From assembly GCA_033220425.1 (NCBI GenBank), contig CM065647.1, forward strand, positions 3,596,001 to 3,660,000: a DNA stretch of 64,000 bases. The letters run 5' to 3'. Every line of letters begins with the position of its first letter. Positions within the stretch are counted from its first letter, which is position 1. Of this stretch, positions 1-10,987 are shown piece after piece. The position numbers were made by a program, and so were the translations under genes. The notes beneath the pieces are model-generated. The model searched no databases and had not been told where the DNA came from. It saw nothing but the letters and a program-made list of their open reading frames with translations. Source of the DNA: Lepraria neglecta. Its lineage: Eukaryota; Ascomycota; Lecanoromycetes; Lecanorales; Stereocaulaceae.

Positions 1-69
1 TATTTTAACGATATATCTTCGACGGCATCAGATATTTGCTGGAACTTCCCCGCACTGAAAATGCATCAA

Positions 70-875
70 CAGGTGGCCGTTGTTGCTTTAAGGGATTGGA
101 CGGACTAATATTGGACTGATTGTCCCTCGACAGGGAACTCGGACTCTACTTTCTTCAGCTCGGCCTTTATCTTCTTATTCTCCTCCTCGAGGCTCTTTTC
201 CACTCTAGTATATTATATCTTCTTATCCTTCAGCTTCTCTTCTGCTGCCGAAGAATTTTGCTTAAGCTTTTTATCTGTCGCCGATAAGTTTATAATCTGG
301 TTCTCTAACTCTCGGATTATCTCTCTGCTTCCGGCTTCGATTTCGGCTTTCTTCGCTTTCATCGACTTCTATAATTTGGCTTTTTCGTCCTGGAATTTCC
401 GGTTATACTCCTCCTCCCTCTCGGCCTCTGCTTAGGTATACTACTCCTCTAGCTCCGCTTATATCGTTTGGTATCTCGCTCTTTCCCGTTTGCAAGCTTC
501 TTCCCTAGCTTTAAGTTCCTCATTTTTGTGTTGGAGGTTTTCCAGTCGCTTATCCTTAGTATAGGTCAGTATCTTTATATCCCTCCTTAGTCTTTATATT
601 TCATTCTCCCTGTCCATCTCCGTCCCGTAATCCCCTTTAACCACATTAATATCCTGGTTGAATAACGATTCGAAGTATCGCGCAATACCCGTCAGGCGTT
701 GTAGGGTCCTATTGCAGGAAGCTAGTATAGCGGCTGGTTTTCCGGGCACTTCGGTATTACTGTAACTGTCGTCAAGGCCGTTAGGAGACCTGAATTCCTG
801 ATCCTTCGTTTAATCCGATGTTATTTCTCGGCGCTTCGATGACCCGCTACGGATACTATTCGTATATTTGGGCAT
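70..875 (-). pseudogene. RIP-scarred coiled-coil protein gene
   Basis: Read on the minus strand from an ATG near 875, one frame stays recognisable for about 800 bases. It encodes a Lys/Glu/Arg-rich heptad-like coiled coil, with blocks such as LEEENKKIKAELKKVE near its end. The frame is interrupted by several TAA/TAG codons, mostly where a CAA/CAG codon (Gln) would fit a coiled coil, which is the pattern RIP leaves. I do not recognise the family. The 36-38 kb region also holds decayed coiled-coil sequence, but I see no clear sequence match between the two. The call as a former coding region is an inference from the long unbroken heptad-rich frame. Confidence 0.5.
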
Positions 876-2111
876 TGTGTTTTGACGCTGGAAAGTTCTC
901 TACGTCGTTAGCTACCGTTATACTCAGGAGATTAGAACTTCATTAAAATCCGTTATATTGAGGAATTCCCTTACTTCTACTAGAAGTTAGGCCCCGCTGA
1001 AGAGAGAAGGGTCTGTATAGGTAGAGAGACGACGGAGGAGACCGTTGAACGCGGAGTAGGTCTTCGAGACGGTGCTACGTCTTCTCTCGGTGGGAAGGTG
1101 ATGATCTGGGATCTGTGGATGTATAGAGCCTCTGAACCAAGCTTCGGATAGAAGATCAAGTGCGTTCGGGTAGAAAGAGGTCCAAGATAAGGTGGAGAAA
1201 TCCCCGGCAGGCGACTATGGATCTCCGGGGGAAAGTGGCACGGAGGTGTGGATGAAAGTCCAAATTGTTGTCGGCCAACGTGGCACATCGGTGGACTTGG
1301 TAAGGGCGAAAAGATACTCCAAAGCATCCTCGAATCCGCCATCGTCCCAAAGTCTTCTTCGACCTCCGGAACGATACTAACACACTCTATGCTCACTTCG
1401 CCATCGCCCTGCAAGGAGTTCAAGATGTTGAAGTGATAGAAGCTACCTTGCGTTGAGGCCTTAAGAAGTTCGTCAGCAGCCTTACAAAATGTATCAAAAG
1501 GGATGCCCCAATCACTCTACAGGAGAAGCAGACTTGGAAAGTCGTTAAGGACACTGGGGCAAGGCTGTTTAACCCGCAGAGAGGGGCTCTTATCAATTCT
1601 TCAACGCCCGGCCGCTAAAGGAGGAGATGAGGGCGGATTGTGTGCCGGACGTCTGATACTTACCATATCTGCGCACGGTTTACTAGGATCGGCTCGAGTC
1701 GGTTTGGAGGAAGAAGATGAAGGATGAGATAAGACTGAGGGTGCAATCATCTCGGAGCCTAGCATATCAGCCGCAGGCCAGCCACAAGGTCTGGAGTCCG
1801 TGGCAGGATTTCGAGCCCAGGGACGTAGGGTTATTCGAGCGTGAAGATCTCTTCGACGAACAACTACGAGGATGTAGATCCTCACAAGGATCTGTGTATA
1901 GCAGATGAGGAGAACTATAGACAGTGTAATGATTATAAGGACTTCACACATAGACACAGCCTTTGACTCTCCAATAAATATCCAGATTTGGCTGTCTCCA
2001 AACGTATTCAGTCCCAGAATCAACTGCTCAAACACAATCCAACTTGATGAGTTCGATAGCGGTGCAACAAAGTCCTACAGGTTAACACTCTACTAAAATA
2101 TGGCTGAGAAC
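876..2111. other. No supported intact gene; possible weak coding remnant
   Basis: Short overlapping frames occur on both strands and none looks like a known family. On the plus strand, around 1340-1616, one frame reads like protein for about 90 codons with one internal TGA and ends in a TAA. It may be a remnant, but I cannot name it. Nothing else is supported. Confidence 0.35.
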
Positions 2112-3290
2112 TTATCGTTTCCTATCGTCTAAGACTTCAGCTCGCTCAAAATCCACCAATATCGCCCGCCGCCGCTCCAGATTCCAGAGAATATTGGGTT
2201 GGCGCACGTCGTTATGAATCAACCGCTCGTTACAGAGGTACTGCACCGACCGTTGCACCTCTCCCTTCAGGTCGGCCGTATCCCCATCCTCTGCCACCTC
2301 GCCCGCCCACGACATCAGCAACATGTGCACGATCCGCACACCCACGTCGTAGAAATACCGGTGGATCAGATCAATATTCCCCAGATACACGGGCACCGAC
2401 ACTCCTTGAACCCTCTCCAGCTTCTGGTAGATACGACCCTCGTGCTTTAAGTCCCGCACAAATACCGGCACTGTCCCTTTACCCACAAAGGTATATCCAT
2501 GCGAAGCCAAAGTCATCTTGAACAGGGCACCTCTTGCGCCCTGTCTACCCAGTTGCTCGCACCCTTGATCCATGTTTTGCCCCAGCTGTTCTCGGACCAA
2601 GTGTCCAAACTTTTCTATGTTGATCGCATGTCGAATGTCATCTCCACCAAGGCGATGTAACAGAATGTTCGGACAGCTCCTGTCCAGTATATCGCCTTGT
2701 GTTAGTCCCAGCAAGCACGTCTGTATACAGTAATTTCAGGCTTGGCTCCTAGTCTCAGACGAACCTGGACCCGAACTCGCTGAACTTTTACACTTCTCCC
2801 GATATCTTGATTTGCTCAGCGTATTGGTATCTCCCGGTTCTCCTCCTAATCCGTGTGAGCAAACCGTTTGGCCCCATGTTTTCAGGCGTTGCATTGCACT
2901 CTTCCGCCATTCCTGATTCCGCTCTTTCCGATCCCGCCAACTGGATCTAAGAGCCATTAGGCAAAAAGTGAATACCTGATTGACTGCAGTGTGAAAGTTG
3001 CTACCCCACAACGTAGTCCTTGTTTCCACCACCCCGTTGGGTTCGGCCACGTGATAACACACTGTTGTAGGGTCATCCAATCGGACGTGAAGAAAAATAA
3101 AAGCCTTTCCGGTGGTGATGTAGCTGTAACTGAGATTGTTCTCCACTATATAGGAAAAGGTCTAGGTGACGACGGCGGCTACCAGGCGTTCGGCGTGGTA
3201 TTCGAAGTAGGCTATCGTGTCCTGGGGCGACGGTACCGAGACCCCGTTAATAATCTTGTCCTCGACTGAGGTTCCATAGCCATGACATGA
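2112..3290 (-). pseudogene. Fungal protein-kinase-like (aminoglycoside-phosphotransferase-type fold) gene, broken
   Basis: One minus-strand frame shows features of a large family of kinase-like proteins in ascomycetes. A segment around 3150-3030 (ENNLSYSYITTGKAF) matches the conserved middle of that family. The C-terminal catalytic region follows, with LGRQGARGALFK, the brace motif LIHNDVRQPNILW (HxD type) and LVDFERAEV (DFG-like position). The frame is cut by an in-frame TAG at 3162-3164 and an in-frame TGA at 2736-2738. Reading continues in the same frame after each. Upstream of about 3290 the frame cannot be followed, so the N-terminal region is shifted or lost. The gene is probably dead. 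A short unannotated intron is an alternative explanation for the first stop but not for the second. Catalytic activity of this family is generally unproven. Confidence 0.65.
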
Positions 3291-4983
3291 TCTTGATGAG
3301 GATCTCTATTCAGACTTGTGGCGAGTACTTTCTTGTGCAATCTTTGGAAGGATTTTCGGCGTTGGACAACGCTTGGCTGACAAAGGTTTGTAGGTCATCT
3401 GGCATACGACTGAACTCATCGGTAAGGTTGCGTGGCTGAGGTGTGAGTTCCGAAGACGAGGAAGCGGGTTCAACAGGTTGAAGGCGAGGGATGAGCCAGT
3501 CCGTTGCATTGAATGTGGAATGTGTAGGTCGACCTCGAACGCATGTACGCGGAGTTTCAGTAAGCAAGTTCGGGTAAGCAGGTCGATACCCCGAAGACAT
3601 ACCTCTTGGGGTGTGTTCTGCTGCCATTTGCGCTTATCGAAGGCCGAGCCACCGAAGTACCTATGCCACCAACCCAAAGCCTAGGACATCTCAGCTATGT
3701 TTTCAGATCCAGCGGTGTCCGTCTCAAATTAAGCCTCCATGGCCAAGTACAGACCCGCCCAGCTGGTGACCTTGCCTGTGAAAGCCGAAGTAATGTCAGG
3801 CTGACGAGCAAAGGCGAAGAAACGCTCAGCCTTCTCCTTGCAGGAGCAGTGGAAGGCAAATTGATGTCTTGCGTGTTTGCTTCCTGGGACGACAAAGCTT
3901 TGAAAATTGTGAGTAGGACCAGCCCATGCTGGCATGATTCCGATGTCTCTGTCCTCAGTCCGATACCCACTGCTCATCTTGATCAGAAATGATTGCATTT
4001 GTGGCCTACGACAGATTGATTACCTGTCGATTGCCTTCTTCGCAAACATAGAGTCGTCGAGAAGGGAGAGAATGTAGATGTCCCGAAGCCACATATGCGG
4101 CTCAGCTAACTCGCCATGCTAGATTTGTGAGTAGGGATGTTGAATGGAGGATTCAGCGGAAACCTACGTGAGTTGTTATGATGGGTCCTTCGCAGATTGT
4201 GCAATATATCATACGTGCTGAAACCTGTTCCGAGCTACTTTTGTCCGTAATCCCCTCACCAACATCTTCCTCATCCATATTCATCGAACGACGACATGCT
4301 GAGAGCGTTTCAAGTCTCGGCAGTGCAGCCGTTGTTCTCTGACTGGCACACCTGGAGCTGTGAAGAGCCGAGAGCTAAATTCTTGAGTCAATTTGAAGAC
4401 CCATAAGAATTCCTTGCTAGAGTCAGGCACATGAGGCACTCAGGACAGGCACAACACTTTTATTAATTTTCATATTAGTTTGCCGCGATTGCCTGAAGGA
4501 TGCAGCAAACTTCTAGCGCAGGCCAGAAACACCTCTCCATTACTTGAACAAACCAGGTCAATGGAAACAGGCAGCTTCACTGCCCTGATGAAAGCAGTCT
4601 GCGCTTCTGGTTCACTAATGGTGGCCAGCACTGGTGTAAATCGAAGATTGGATTGGAGCAGACTGCGCTTCCAGTTTTTAATAGCGGATGTTTCTCTTCG
4701 AAATTCTGACTTCGACTTGGGCTGACTGTGCTCCTGGCTCCCTGGGAGTAACCTATAAGGATGTTCATCCGTGCTTCTCAGTGCAGACTTGCAGCTTCTT
4801 AGAGCAGCGAGGTGATTGTTACGCAGGCCTTTAAGATAACTGTGGCAATCTCTTTGGGCAACCTGACATGCACCAGCAGTTGCTAGAGCAGGTGGATCGA
4901 AAATCATGGAGGAAAAAGACATCCAAGGCGTATGTGAGCAGTGTGAGACATGGAATCGCGTGAGATGTTGAACTTCGGAAGGT
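3291..4983. other. Intergenic or decayed sequence, no supported gene
   Basis: Several frames of 80-170 codons occur on the minus strand, at 3310-3627, 3729-3998 and 4470-4991. None shows a recognisable motif, signal peptide or splice structure. The first may be the shifted N-terminal part of the neighbouring kinase-like gene. I do not call any of them a gene. Confidence 0.4.
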
Positions 4984-5972
4984 TCAATCATCCTGAGCAG
5001 CGCTATTCCGCTCTACCAATCCAGAAGAAGGTGTCCGGAAAACCGACGTTGACGACGGCATCTCTCGGAGAGAGATTGGTCCTGCCTCATTCTGATTACG
5101 CGCTTGCCTCTCGGTTTCCATGCGCTGTCTTCTATTGCTGAGCTTTGTTCTGATGTATGGCACCAGGTTGAAGTATCCGCCGCAAATAAAGACGCCGGTC
5201 CAAAGAGCTAATTCAGTACCATAGATGGCCATGCCTAGGACGTTGAGCTCGGCTTGGAAGACTGTGCCACGAGTAAGAGGAAAAGGCAGGTGATTGGAGA
5301 TACAAAGAGCTTACAAACGGATATCAAGGAAAAGAGATCGCCAGCAGCATCAATACCGACGAAGATAAAGCTGATTCCCCGTACTGTGCGATGCGTGTAG
5401 ATGTCCCAATAATGGCGAAGCACGCCGAGAGCGAGGAATATTGCTGCCAGTACAGCCATGAATGTGACAGGCCATTTGATGTGCTTATCAACCGCTGCCT
5501 ACGCAAATGCCTATTTCAATACTACCTTATGGAAGGGATGTGTTTGTTATCTGGACTTACCCGCAATGCAAAGATCAACCCTGCCTCGATACCACCCGTC
5601 AGAGTGCACATCCCGACTAGAATCAGGGCACATTTTCCTACACTCCATCCTCTTCCGTAATGGTAGCATTGGCTCCACGTTAACAGACTCAAAAATGTTA
5701 GTATCTGGGCCTGTATTCGCAGTGCAATGTTGAACTGTTCGACAATGTTGTACACGCCTAACGGTACACCAGCTGAAGCCCACAGGAGCATCATCGAAGG
5801 CTGTAAGCCGGTAGTATGATGGCGGCGATAATTGATGATGATTTGGGGTATGAGCTGTTGAAAGTGGAGTTAGCTTCCGCATAGTTGGGGAAATGACAGA
5901 ATTTCATACCTGGACGGACCAGCAAATGGCTCCGATGGTGCCAAGTACATTGGCTGCTATTGGTACATTCAT
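4984..5972 (-). CDS. PQ-loop repeat membrane protein
   Basis: Four exons give 272 residues: 5972-5910, 5854-5561, 5498-5315 and 5261-4984. Phases agree at every junction (0, 0, 1) and the introns are 54-62 bp. Exons 1 and 2 join to give the first PQ motif (WSVQLIPQIIINYRRH). A second repeat reads ALGVLRHYWDIYTHRTVRGI. About seven hydrophobic segments are visible, followed by a basic, hydrophilic C-terminal tail of about 60 residues. PQ-loop proteins (PF04193) include lysosomal/vacuolar amino-acid exporters and mannose-P-dolichol utilisation factors. This subfamily is conserved in filamentous fungi but has no assigned substrate that I know of. The start is the ATG that puts the first transmembrane segment intact. 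It is divergent from the coiled-coil gene, with 242 bp between the starts. Confidence 0.88.
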
Positions 5973-6214
5973 TGTGCATACAGTAGTCTCCTGCAGGTAT
6001 GAAAGACATTTAGTGGTGCGGCTGGAGTGTGCTAATGCAGGTGAAGAGATTTGGCGCTAAGATAACATCGTAGGGCTGAGTTAGGGTAAGTAAACAACAC
6101 GAGAAAGTCCTCCAGCTCCAATTAAGATTTGAAATGCTCCACGACCCAGTCATTCAACTGGAAGGACGCCCATTTATTTACAACAAGTATCGATAACTCT
6201 GAGACTACATAAAG
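5973..6214. promoter_or_regulatory. Shared divergent promoter region
   Basis: 242 bp separate the start codons of the PQ-loop gene (minus) and the large coiled-coil gene (plus). Regulatory elements of both must lie here or within the transcripts. I see no clear TATA box or named operator. Confidence 0.5.
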
Positions 6215-8530
6215 ATGTCTGAAATTAACTCGCCTTCCCCTCCACCGAGACCTGAGCAGCGCTCGCAGTCGCACCTTCTTCCTTCGTCGATTTTCTCCAC
6301 ACCTTCCTTCAGCTCCACACTTCCTCTTCCGCGACCAACGTCGGCATCAGGCGCATTTCGTCGTAACTCAATTCAAATGAAAGGCCGCGGCGGATCCTCC
6401 CAGCGTCGCCGGCGCACGCGCTCTGCGGCATCTTCGGTATCGCACTCGAGCGATGGCAGTTTAGGTGATTTCAGTATGGAGAACTACACCATTGATCTCG
6501 CGCAGATGGGAAGGAAGGTTGGTGGAGCGCCCATGGTTGGAGCGAAGCAAGCTAGTCAGGGCAATTCAAAGGAACGAGATGCACAGCTGAACGAGGAGGA
6601 TCACGATGGGGACATGGAGGAAGACAACGACGATGATTTCCTGGAGGACTACACCATCGATTTAGGTGCTCTGGGTGAGGAGCCAAGCAGCCTAGTCGTC
6701 GAGGACCGAGAACTACAGAGGGATGTTGTAGACAGCGAGGATGATGGGCCTGCCGATTTCACTTTGAATCTGGAGAGGTGGATAAGAGGGACCGAGAAGT
6801 GGGAGAAGGAGAAGGCCGACAAAGTCGCTGAGCACGATCCTGCTCCAGAGAATGATCCAGAAGGCAATCCGCAAAATGATGCCCAAGCCGGACTGAACGA
6901 CGCGCTTGAAGAGAGCGTATTCGAGCCTGTCGGCGCGTCTACACCGGCACCACTGACGAGACATGCCATTATCGAGGAGGGTGCTCAGGAAGAAGCGAGG
7001 CTCCACGCTCCTCCTTTGTCGCGTATGGATACGGAGATGCTACAGGACGAAGCAGCAGAAGAGGTCTTCGATCGTATTGCTGCTCTACAGGCGGATGTCG
7101 AGAGAATGCGGATTGAGGAAGAGAACCGTCGCGCCGCGCACGAAGCTCTAGAGAAGGAACATGAGAAGATGAAGCGAGAATACGTGACCACCAGGGAGCA
7201 TGACCAAGCGAGCCATAACGCGTTACAACAAGAACATGAGCAATTGAAACAGACATATCATGAAACCAAAGAGACTTTCCAACAAGAAAACGACCAGCTC
7301 AAGCAGAATTACGATGATGCAATAGAGCAGCTTCAAGTGTTGGCGCAAGACTCTCCCACCAACCAGGGCGCGAAGGAAGGCCAGCCGAGCCCAGCCCCCG
7401 AGCCCACCAGCCAGGAGCTCGCTATCGTGAAGGCAAAGGCAGAAGCAGACGAGATAGCCGCAGTTAGCAAGACCCGAGCTCTGAAAGCAGAATTGGAAAC
7501 GTTCCAAGATGAATCATTCGCACTCCGAGCTGAGATTGAGTCGATCCAGGAAGCTCATAATATCAAGATCAAAGGGTTGAGCGCGGAGATTGAGGCTAGG
7601 ACGAATGAGGTGGCTCTTGAGCGAAAAGAATCCGTACACCGGGCCAACGAAGCAGCATCACTGACTGAGATCATTGGCCAAAGAGACAAAGAGATCTACA
7701 CGTTGAGTAGCGAAATGAAGGCGATCAGAATGGAGCTCGAGCACGCCCAGGAGCAGCTTGCAGAGACGCGACGTATCGTAGAGACTGTTGAGGAGGAGAA
7801 CGATCGCCTTATGCAGCACAACGACCGGCAGGCAAAGGACATTGCGGACCTTAAAGCTACTATCAAGAGCAATGCCAACAAGAACGATGAGAGCGTAGAT
7901 GAGACTCAGACTGCATCCATCGATGAAGAGCCCGACACCATCGACAAGGCGATCCGTGAAGCTGCTCTCCAAGCACTCTCCCAGCAAAATCAAGCCACAC
8001 TTGCTTCACTCGAGGCTAGCCATGGCAAAGAGGTATCAATTCTCCGATCCGCTCTCCTCAAAGCTAGCCAAGCGATGCAAAAGCGCGAAACCAAACTTAC
8101 AAAGACGCACCGGGACGAAGTGGCATCACTCAAGGAAAAGATTGCTGAGTTGGAACAGAGGCCAGCCAAGCCCGCACCATCATCTCCGGGCCTCGAAAAC
8201 GAACTCCGGTCCGCTATTCGTGTTTTGAGCAGCAAGCTCGAGAGAGCCGACGCTTCGCTAGTATCAGCTCGTGCGGAAGCAGCAGATGCGCGCCAGAAAG
8301 CGGAAGATATTCGTGAAACGAATGCGATTATCAATGCCGAGCTTGAAGCGCGCTTTGTAGAGACGATGGAGGCTAGAGAGAAGGAGTGGAGAAGACGTAT
8401 CGCCTTGTTGTTTAGGGAACGAGACAGAATGGGCAAAGCTCTGTTGTGGGGCTGGGGAAGAGAAGAAGTGGGCCCTAAGGAACCGAAAGAGCGAGAGCAA
8501 GGGTATCGGTACAAGTATGTTACAAAATAA
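6215..8530 (+). CDS. Large coiled-coil protein with repeated YTIDL motifs
   Basis: An intronless 771-residue frame from ATG to TAA. The N-terminal 80 residues are Ser/Pro/Arg-rich and basic. An acidic region then carries three short related motifs: ENYTIDLAQMG (about 89-99), EDYTIDLGALG (about 144-154) and DFTLNLERWI (about 181-190). From about 270 to 745 the sequence is a long coiled coil rich in Glu, Lys, Gln and Ala, with a basic end. The layout (disordered basic head, short linear motifs, long coil) fits a structural or scaffold protein such as a spindle-pole-body component. I suspect relation to fungal SPB coiled-coil proteins of the SnaD/Ppc89 type but cannot prove it, since coiled coils match many things. 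It lies 242 bp from the divergent PQ-loop gene. Confidence 0.85.
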   Translation: MSEINSPSPPPRPEQRSQSHLLPSSIFSTPSFSSTLPLPRPTSASGAFRRNSIQMKGRGGSSQRRRRTRSAASSVSHSSDGSLGDFSMENYTIDLAQMGRKVGGAPMVGAKQASQGNSKERDAQLNEEDHDGDMEEDNDDDFLEDYTIDLGALGEEPSSLVVEDRELQRDVVDSEDDGPADFTLNLERWIRGTEKWEKEKADKVAEHDPAPENDPEGNPQNDAQAGLNDALEESVFEPVGASTPAPLTRHAIIEEGAQEEARLHAPPLSRMDTEMLQDEAAEEVFDRIAALQADVERMRIEEENRRAAHEALEKEHEKMKREYVTTREHDQASHNALQQEHEQLKQTYHETKETFQQENDQLKQNYDDAIEQLQVLAQDSPTNQGAKEGQPSPAPEPTSQELAIVKAKAEADEIAAVSKTRALKAELETFQDESFALRAEIESIQEAHNIKIKGLSAEIEARTNEVALERKESVHRANEAASLTEIIGQRDKEIYTLSSEMKAIRMELEHAQEQLAETRRIVETVEEENDRLMQHNDRQAKDIADLKATIKSNANKNDESVDETQTASIDEEPDTIDKAIREAALQALSQQNQATLASLEASHGKEVSILRSALLKASQAMQKRETKLTKTHRDEVASLKEKIAELEQRPAKPAPSSPGLENELRSAIRVLSSKLERADASLVSARAEAADARQKAEDIRETNAIINAELEARFVETMEAREKEWRRRIALLFRERDRMGKALLWGWGREEVGPKEPKEREQGYRYKYVTK

Positions 8531-8769
8531 ACAAGTGCGTTCATGTTGACCAGGTCTTTTTCCCCAGGCCATCGGGCCACCAATGCAATTTACACCCGTT
8601 ATACACATTTGCACTTTTGGTTACCTCATCGAAAACAGTATCCTTAGCCTACGTTGAGTAGGCTTTCCAAACACGACTCAAAGCACTTTTATCTTACTAA
8701 CCTATCCTCAATCCGTTGAAGGAGAGCTGCTTGGATTTCCGCAACGCCCGCCACACCTATGGTATCACA

Positions 8770-10064
8770 CTAAATCCCCAACTTCTCACTCGCCATCCTC
8801 GCCCCCTCAACCCTAGCCTTAATCTTCTTCATAGCTACCTCCCTCGCAAAATCAGGACTCCCATGTTTTGGCTTCACATCAATACTAAAAGGACTAAACC
8901 CACAATCGTCTGTCGCCCCCAACTGATCCTTACTAATATACTTAGCCGCCTCCACCAAATCCCCGGCAACCTGTTCTGCTGTCTCAACTTCAGGATTCAA
9001 AGGGTTAGTGACGCCGATGAAGGCGACTTGTTTTACTCCATTGGCGTCGCGTCGGATGGATTTGCCGATCTGTTGGTAGATTGAGGTTTTGTCTTTTTCG
9101 GAGGCGAGTTGGATTAGGAAATAACCTGCGTTCATGGCGAAGAGGGAGGGGAGGAGATTGGAGTAGGGGACTTCGCTGCTGTGGACGGAGTCGCAGTCGC
9201 CGCCGGGGCAGGTGTGGATGCCGATGTTTTCGCGTTCTTTTGCGGAAATTTTTGCGAGGACTTTGTTGTTTAGATCTACGAAGGTTTTAAGGAGGTCGGC
9301 GCCTGTCCAGGGGTTGCGAGGATCTTTTTTGGACGCAAGACGGCCTACACCATCCGTTGATTAACTTGGCTGACGAGGTTTTGGGAAGAGGGGGCCAAAC
9401 CTTCAGTGAAATCAATAGACACTCTCTCCGCCCCCGCCTCAAAACACCCCCGAATATCCTTCTCACACTCAGCAACCAAATCCTCCACGAACTTCTCCTT
9501 CGGATACCCCTCCACCGTCCCATTGAGCGGATACAGCAAATACAGCATACTCGGCGCAATCACCGCTGTCTTCATGCTATGCCCCGTCCCCTTCGAATAT
9601 CCAACACTCTTCTTGAAATTGTCGTATGCGTAGGTTTTGTATTTTAGGGGTCCAGAGGTTAGGCGTGGGAGTTGGCGGTGGTGGCCGTCGTCGAAGATCG
9701 CGAAATATTGTCCGTCGGCTGCGAGGTTGGAGGCGAGACCGGCGCCGCCGAGGGTGTCGATTATGGGATAGGTTGCGAAGGAGGAGGCGCGTTGTTCGCC
9801 GTCTGTTAGGAGGACTTCGCCTGTTTGGGACATCTTTTGGACGGAGTCTTCGGCTGCTTTGTCCTGCGTTTTGATGAGCTCATCTTGCTTGATCGTGCCG
9901 GCGTCGTAGTCTGCGTAGGCTTTTTGGAGGTCTGGGGGTGTCAGTCGATTATATTCGGAATTCCAAGGGGTTTCACGAGCCACTAAGAGACAGGGGAAAG
10001 GCAGGGGAGAAGACGTACATTGAGGGCGGGGCAGAGAGCCTACGACTTCTGTCGGGATGGGCAT
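8770..10064 (-). CDS. MetE C-terminal-domain-like protein (cobalamin-independent methionine synthase/UROD-like barrel)
   Basis: Three exons give 383 residues: 10064-10019, 9931-9401 and 9344-8770. Phases match (1, 1), the introns are 87 and 56 bp, and the exon 2/3 join restores the motif DFTEG-RLASKKDP. The ATG at 10064 is chosen because the longer frame opens only with GTG. The protein starts with EVVGSLPRP, the hallmark of the catalytic barrel of cobalamin-independent methionine synthase. It carries zinc-ligand candidates in HTCPGGD (His236, Cys238) and DDCGFSPFS (Cys340). At about 380 residues it holds only the C-terminal catalytic barrel and lacks the N-terminal tetrahydrofolate-binding barrel of MetE. 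Such short homologues are common in fungi and bacteria. Some use other methyl donors, so methionine synthesis here is an inference. Confidence 0.88.
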
Positions 10065-10987
10065 CTTGGGATCTGTTGTCGAGAAACGAGGTTGTTCGTT
10101 CACTATTGTCTGTAATGTACAGATCTGGAAGCAATTGATATAGTCAGGTATTCACAAACTTGAATCAATGTACAGAGAATCAATCTGAATAATCCTGCAA
10201 GAAGAAGAAACTACTCCTCCACCCTCTAACACGGATAGAAGTTGGAGTCCTGCTCATAGCCAAGCCATCAAGACCCCTCCCCACATCTCGATCTTGATAT
10301 GCACCTTAGACCCTAAGGTAATTCACTATGCAGATCGTGCGGGGTGCATCAAACAGGGTCCAAGAAGGGTCCGAGGGTCCTAAAGGGGTGCTTAAAGGTT
10401 CTGAAGGGGCCTAGATCTTGTCTCTCGTCGCTGGAAATGATGCCATCGCTGCCAATTAGGCCAAGTTGTGACTAAGTGTGATGAGTAATGAATATGAAGC
10501 CTCTAGAAGGGTATCAAGATGGGCGCTATTCCTGATTGAGTTTCTCTTCTTTGGCTGTCGAACGTCGTGTGCTGATTCTGCTCAACCTCAGCAGGAAACA
10601 AAAAAGATTTGTGCTCAGGAGCAGCAGGATCTGCAAGATTGCCAGTTCGGAGACAGCAAAAAGTTGAAGGTTTTCGAATCAAAAGCAGCAGGGAAGGGAA
10701 TGTTTTCAGCTTGCCAATAGTGAGAATAGCGACATTTTTGCCTGGGAGGAGCAGAAAGTTGGAGAGTCTTGCTGACGAAAAAATAAAAAGTGTGCAGATT
10801 TTGAAGATCAGAACCGTATATACTGGTGGTGCTGGCATCTTGCGCCATTAAGGGAAACCAAAAATGATATGCAGGAATGAAAACAGCGACTAATCCAGCA
10901 GCGTTGAAATCATGCAACAATGATGTCGTAACAATATGCTCGCTGTAAAACCACAAGAACTCAACATCATCGAGGTCATACCTCCAC
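10065..10987. other. Intergenic, no supported gene
   Basis: About 920 bp between two minus-strand genes. Around 10350-10420 there is a G-rich stretch repeating the word AGGGTCC/AAGGGG. Small frames exist on both strands, but none has a motif or splice pattern I trust. Confidence 0.5.

Noticed and set aside
4470-4991. 173-codon minus-strand frame next to the PQ-loop gene
   Set aside because: It overlaps the end of the well-supported PQ-loop gene and shows no domain; probably chance.
7990-8583. 197-codon minus-strand frame opposite the large coiled-coil gene
   Set aside because: A shadow of the coiled-coil gene: long opposite frames are common over Glu/Ala/Ser-rich coding sequence.
9626-9874. 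Arg-rich plus-strand frame
   Set aside because: Shadow of the MetE-like gene on the opposite strand; the Arg richness comes from its codon use.
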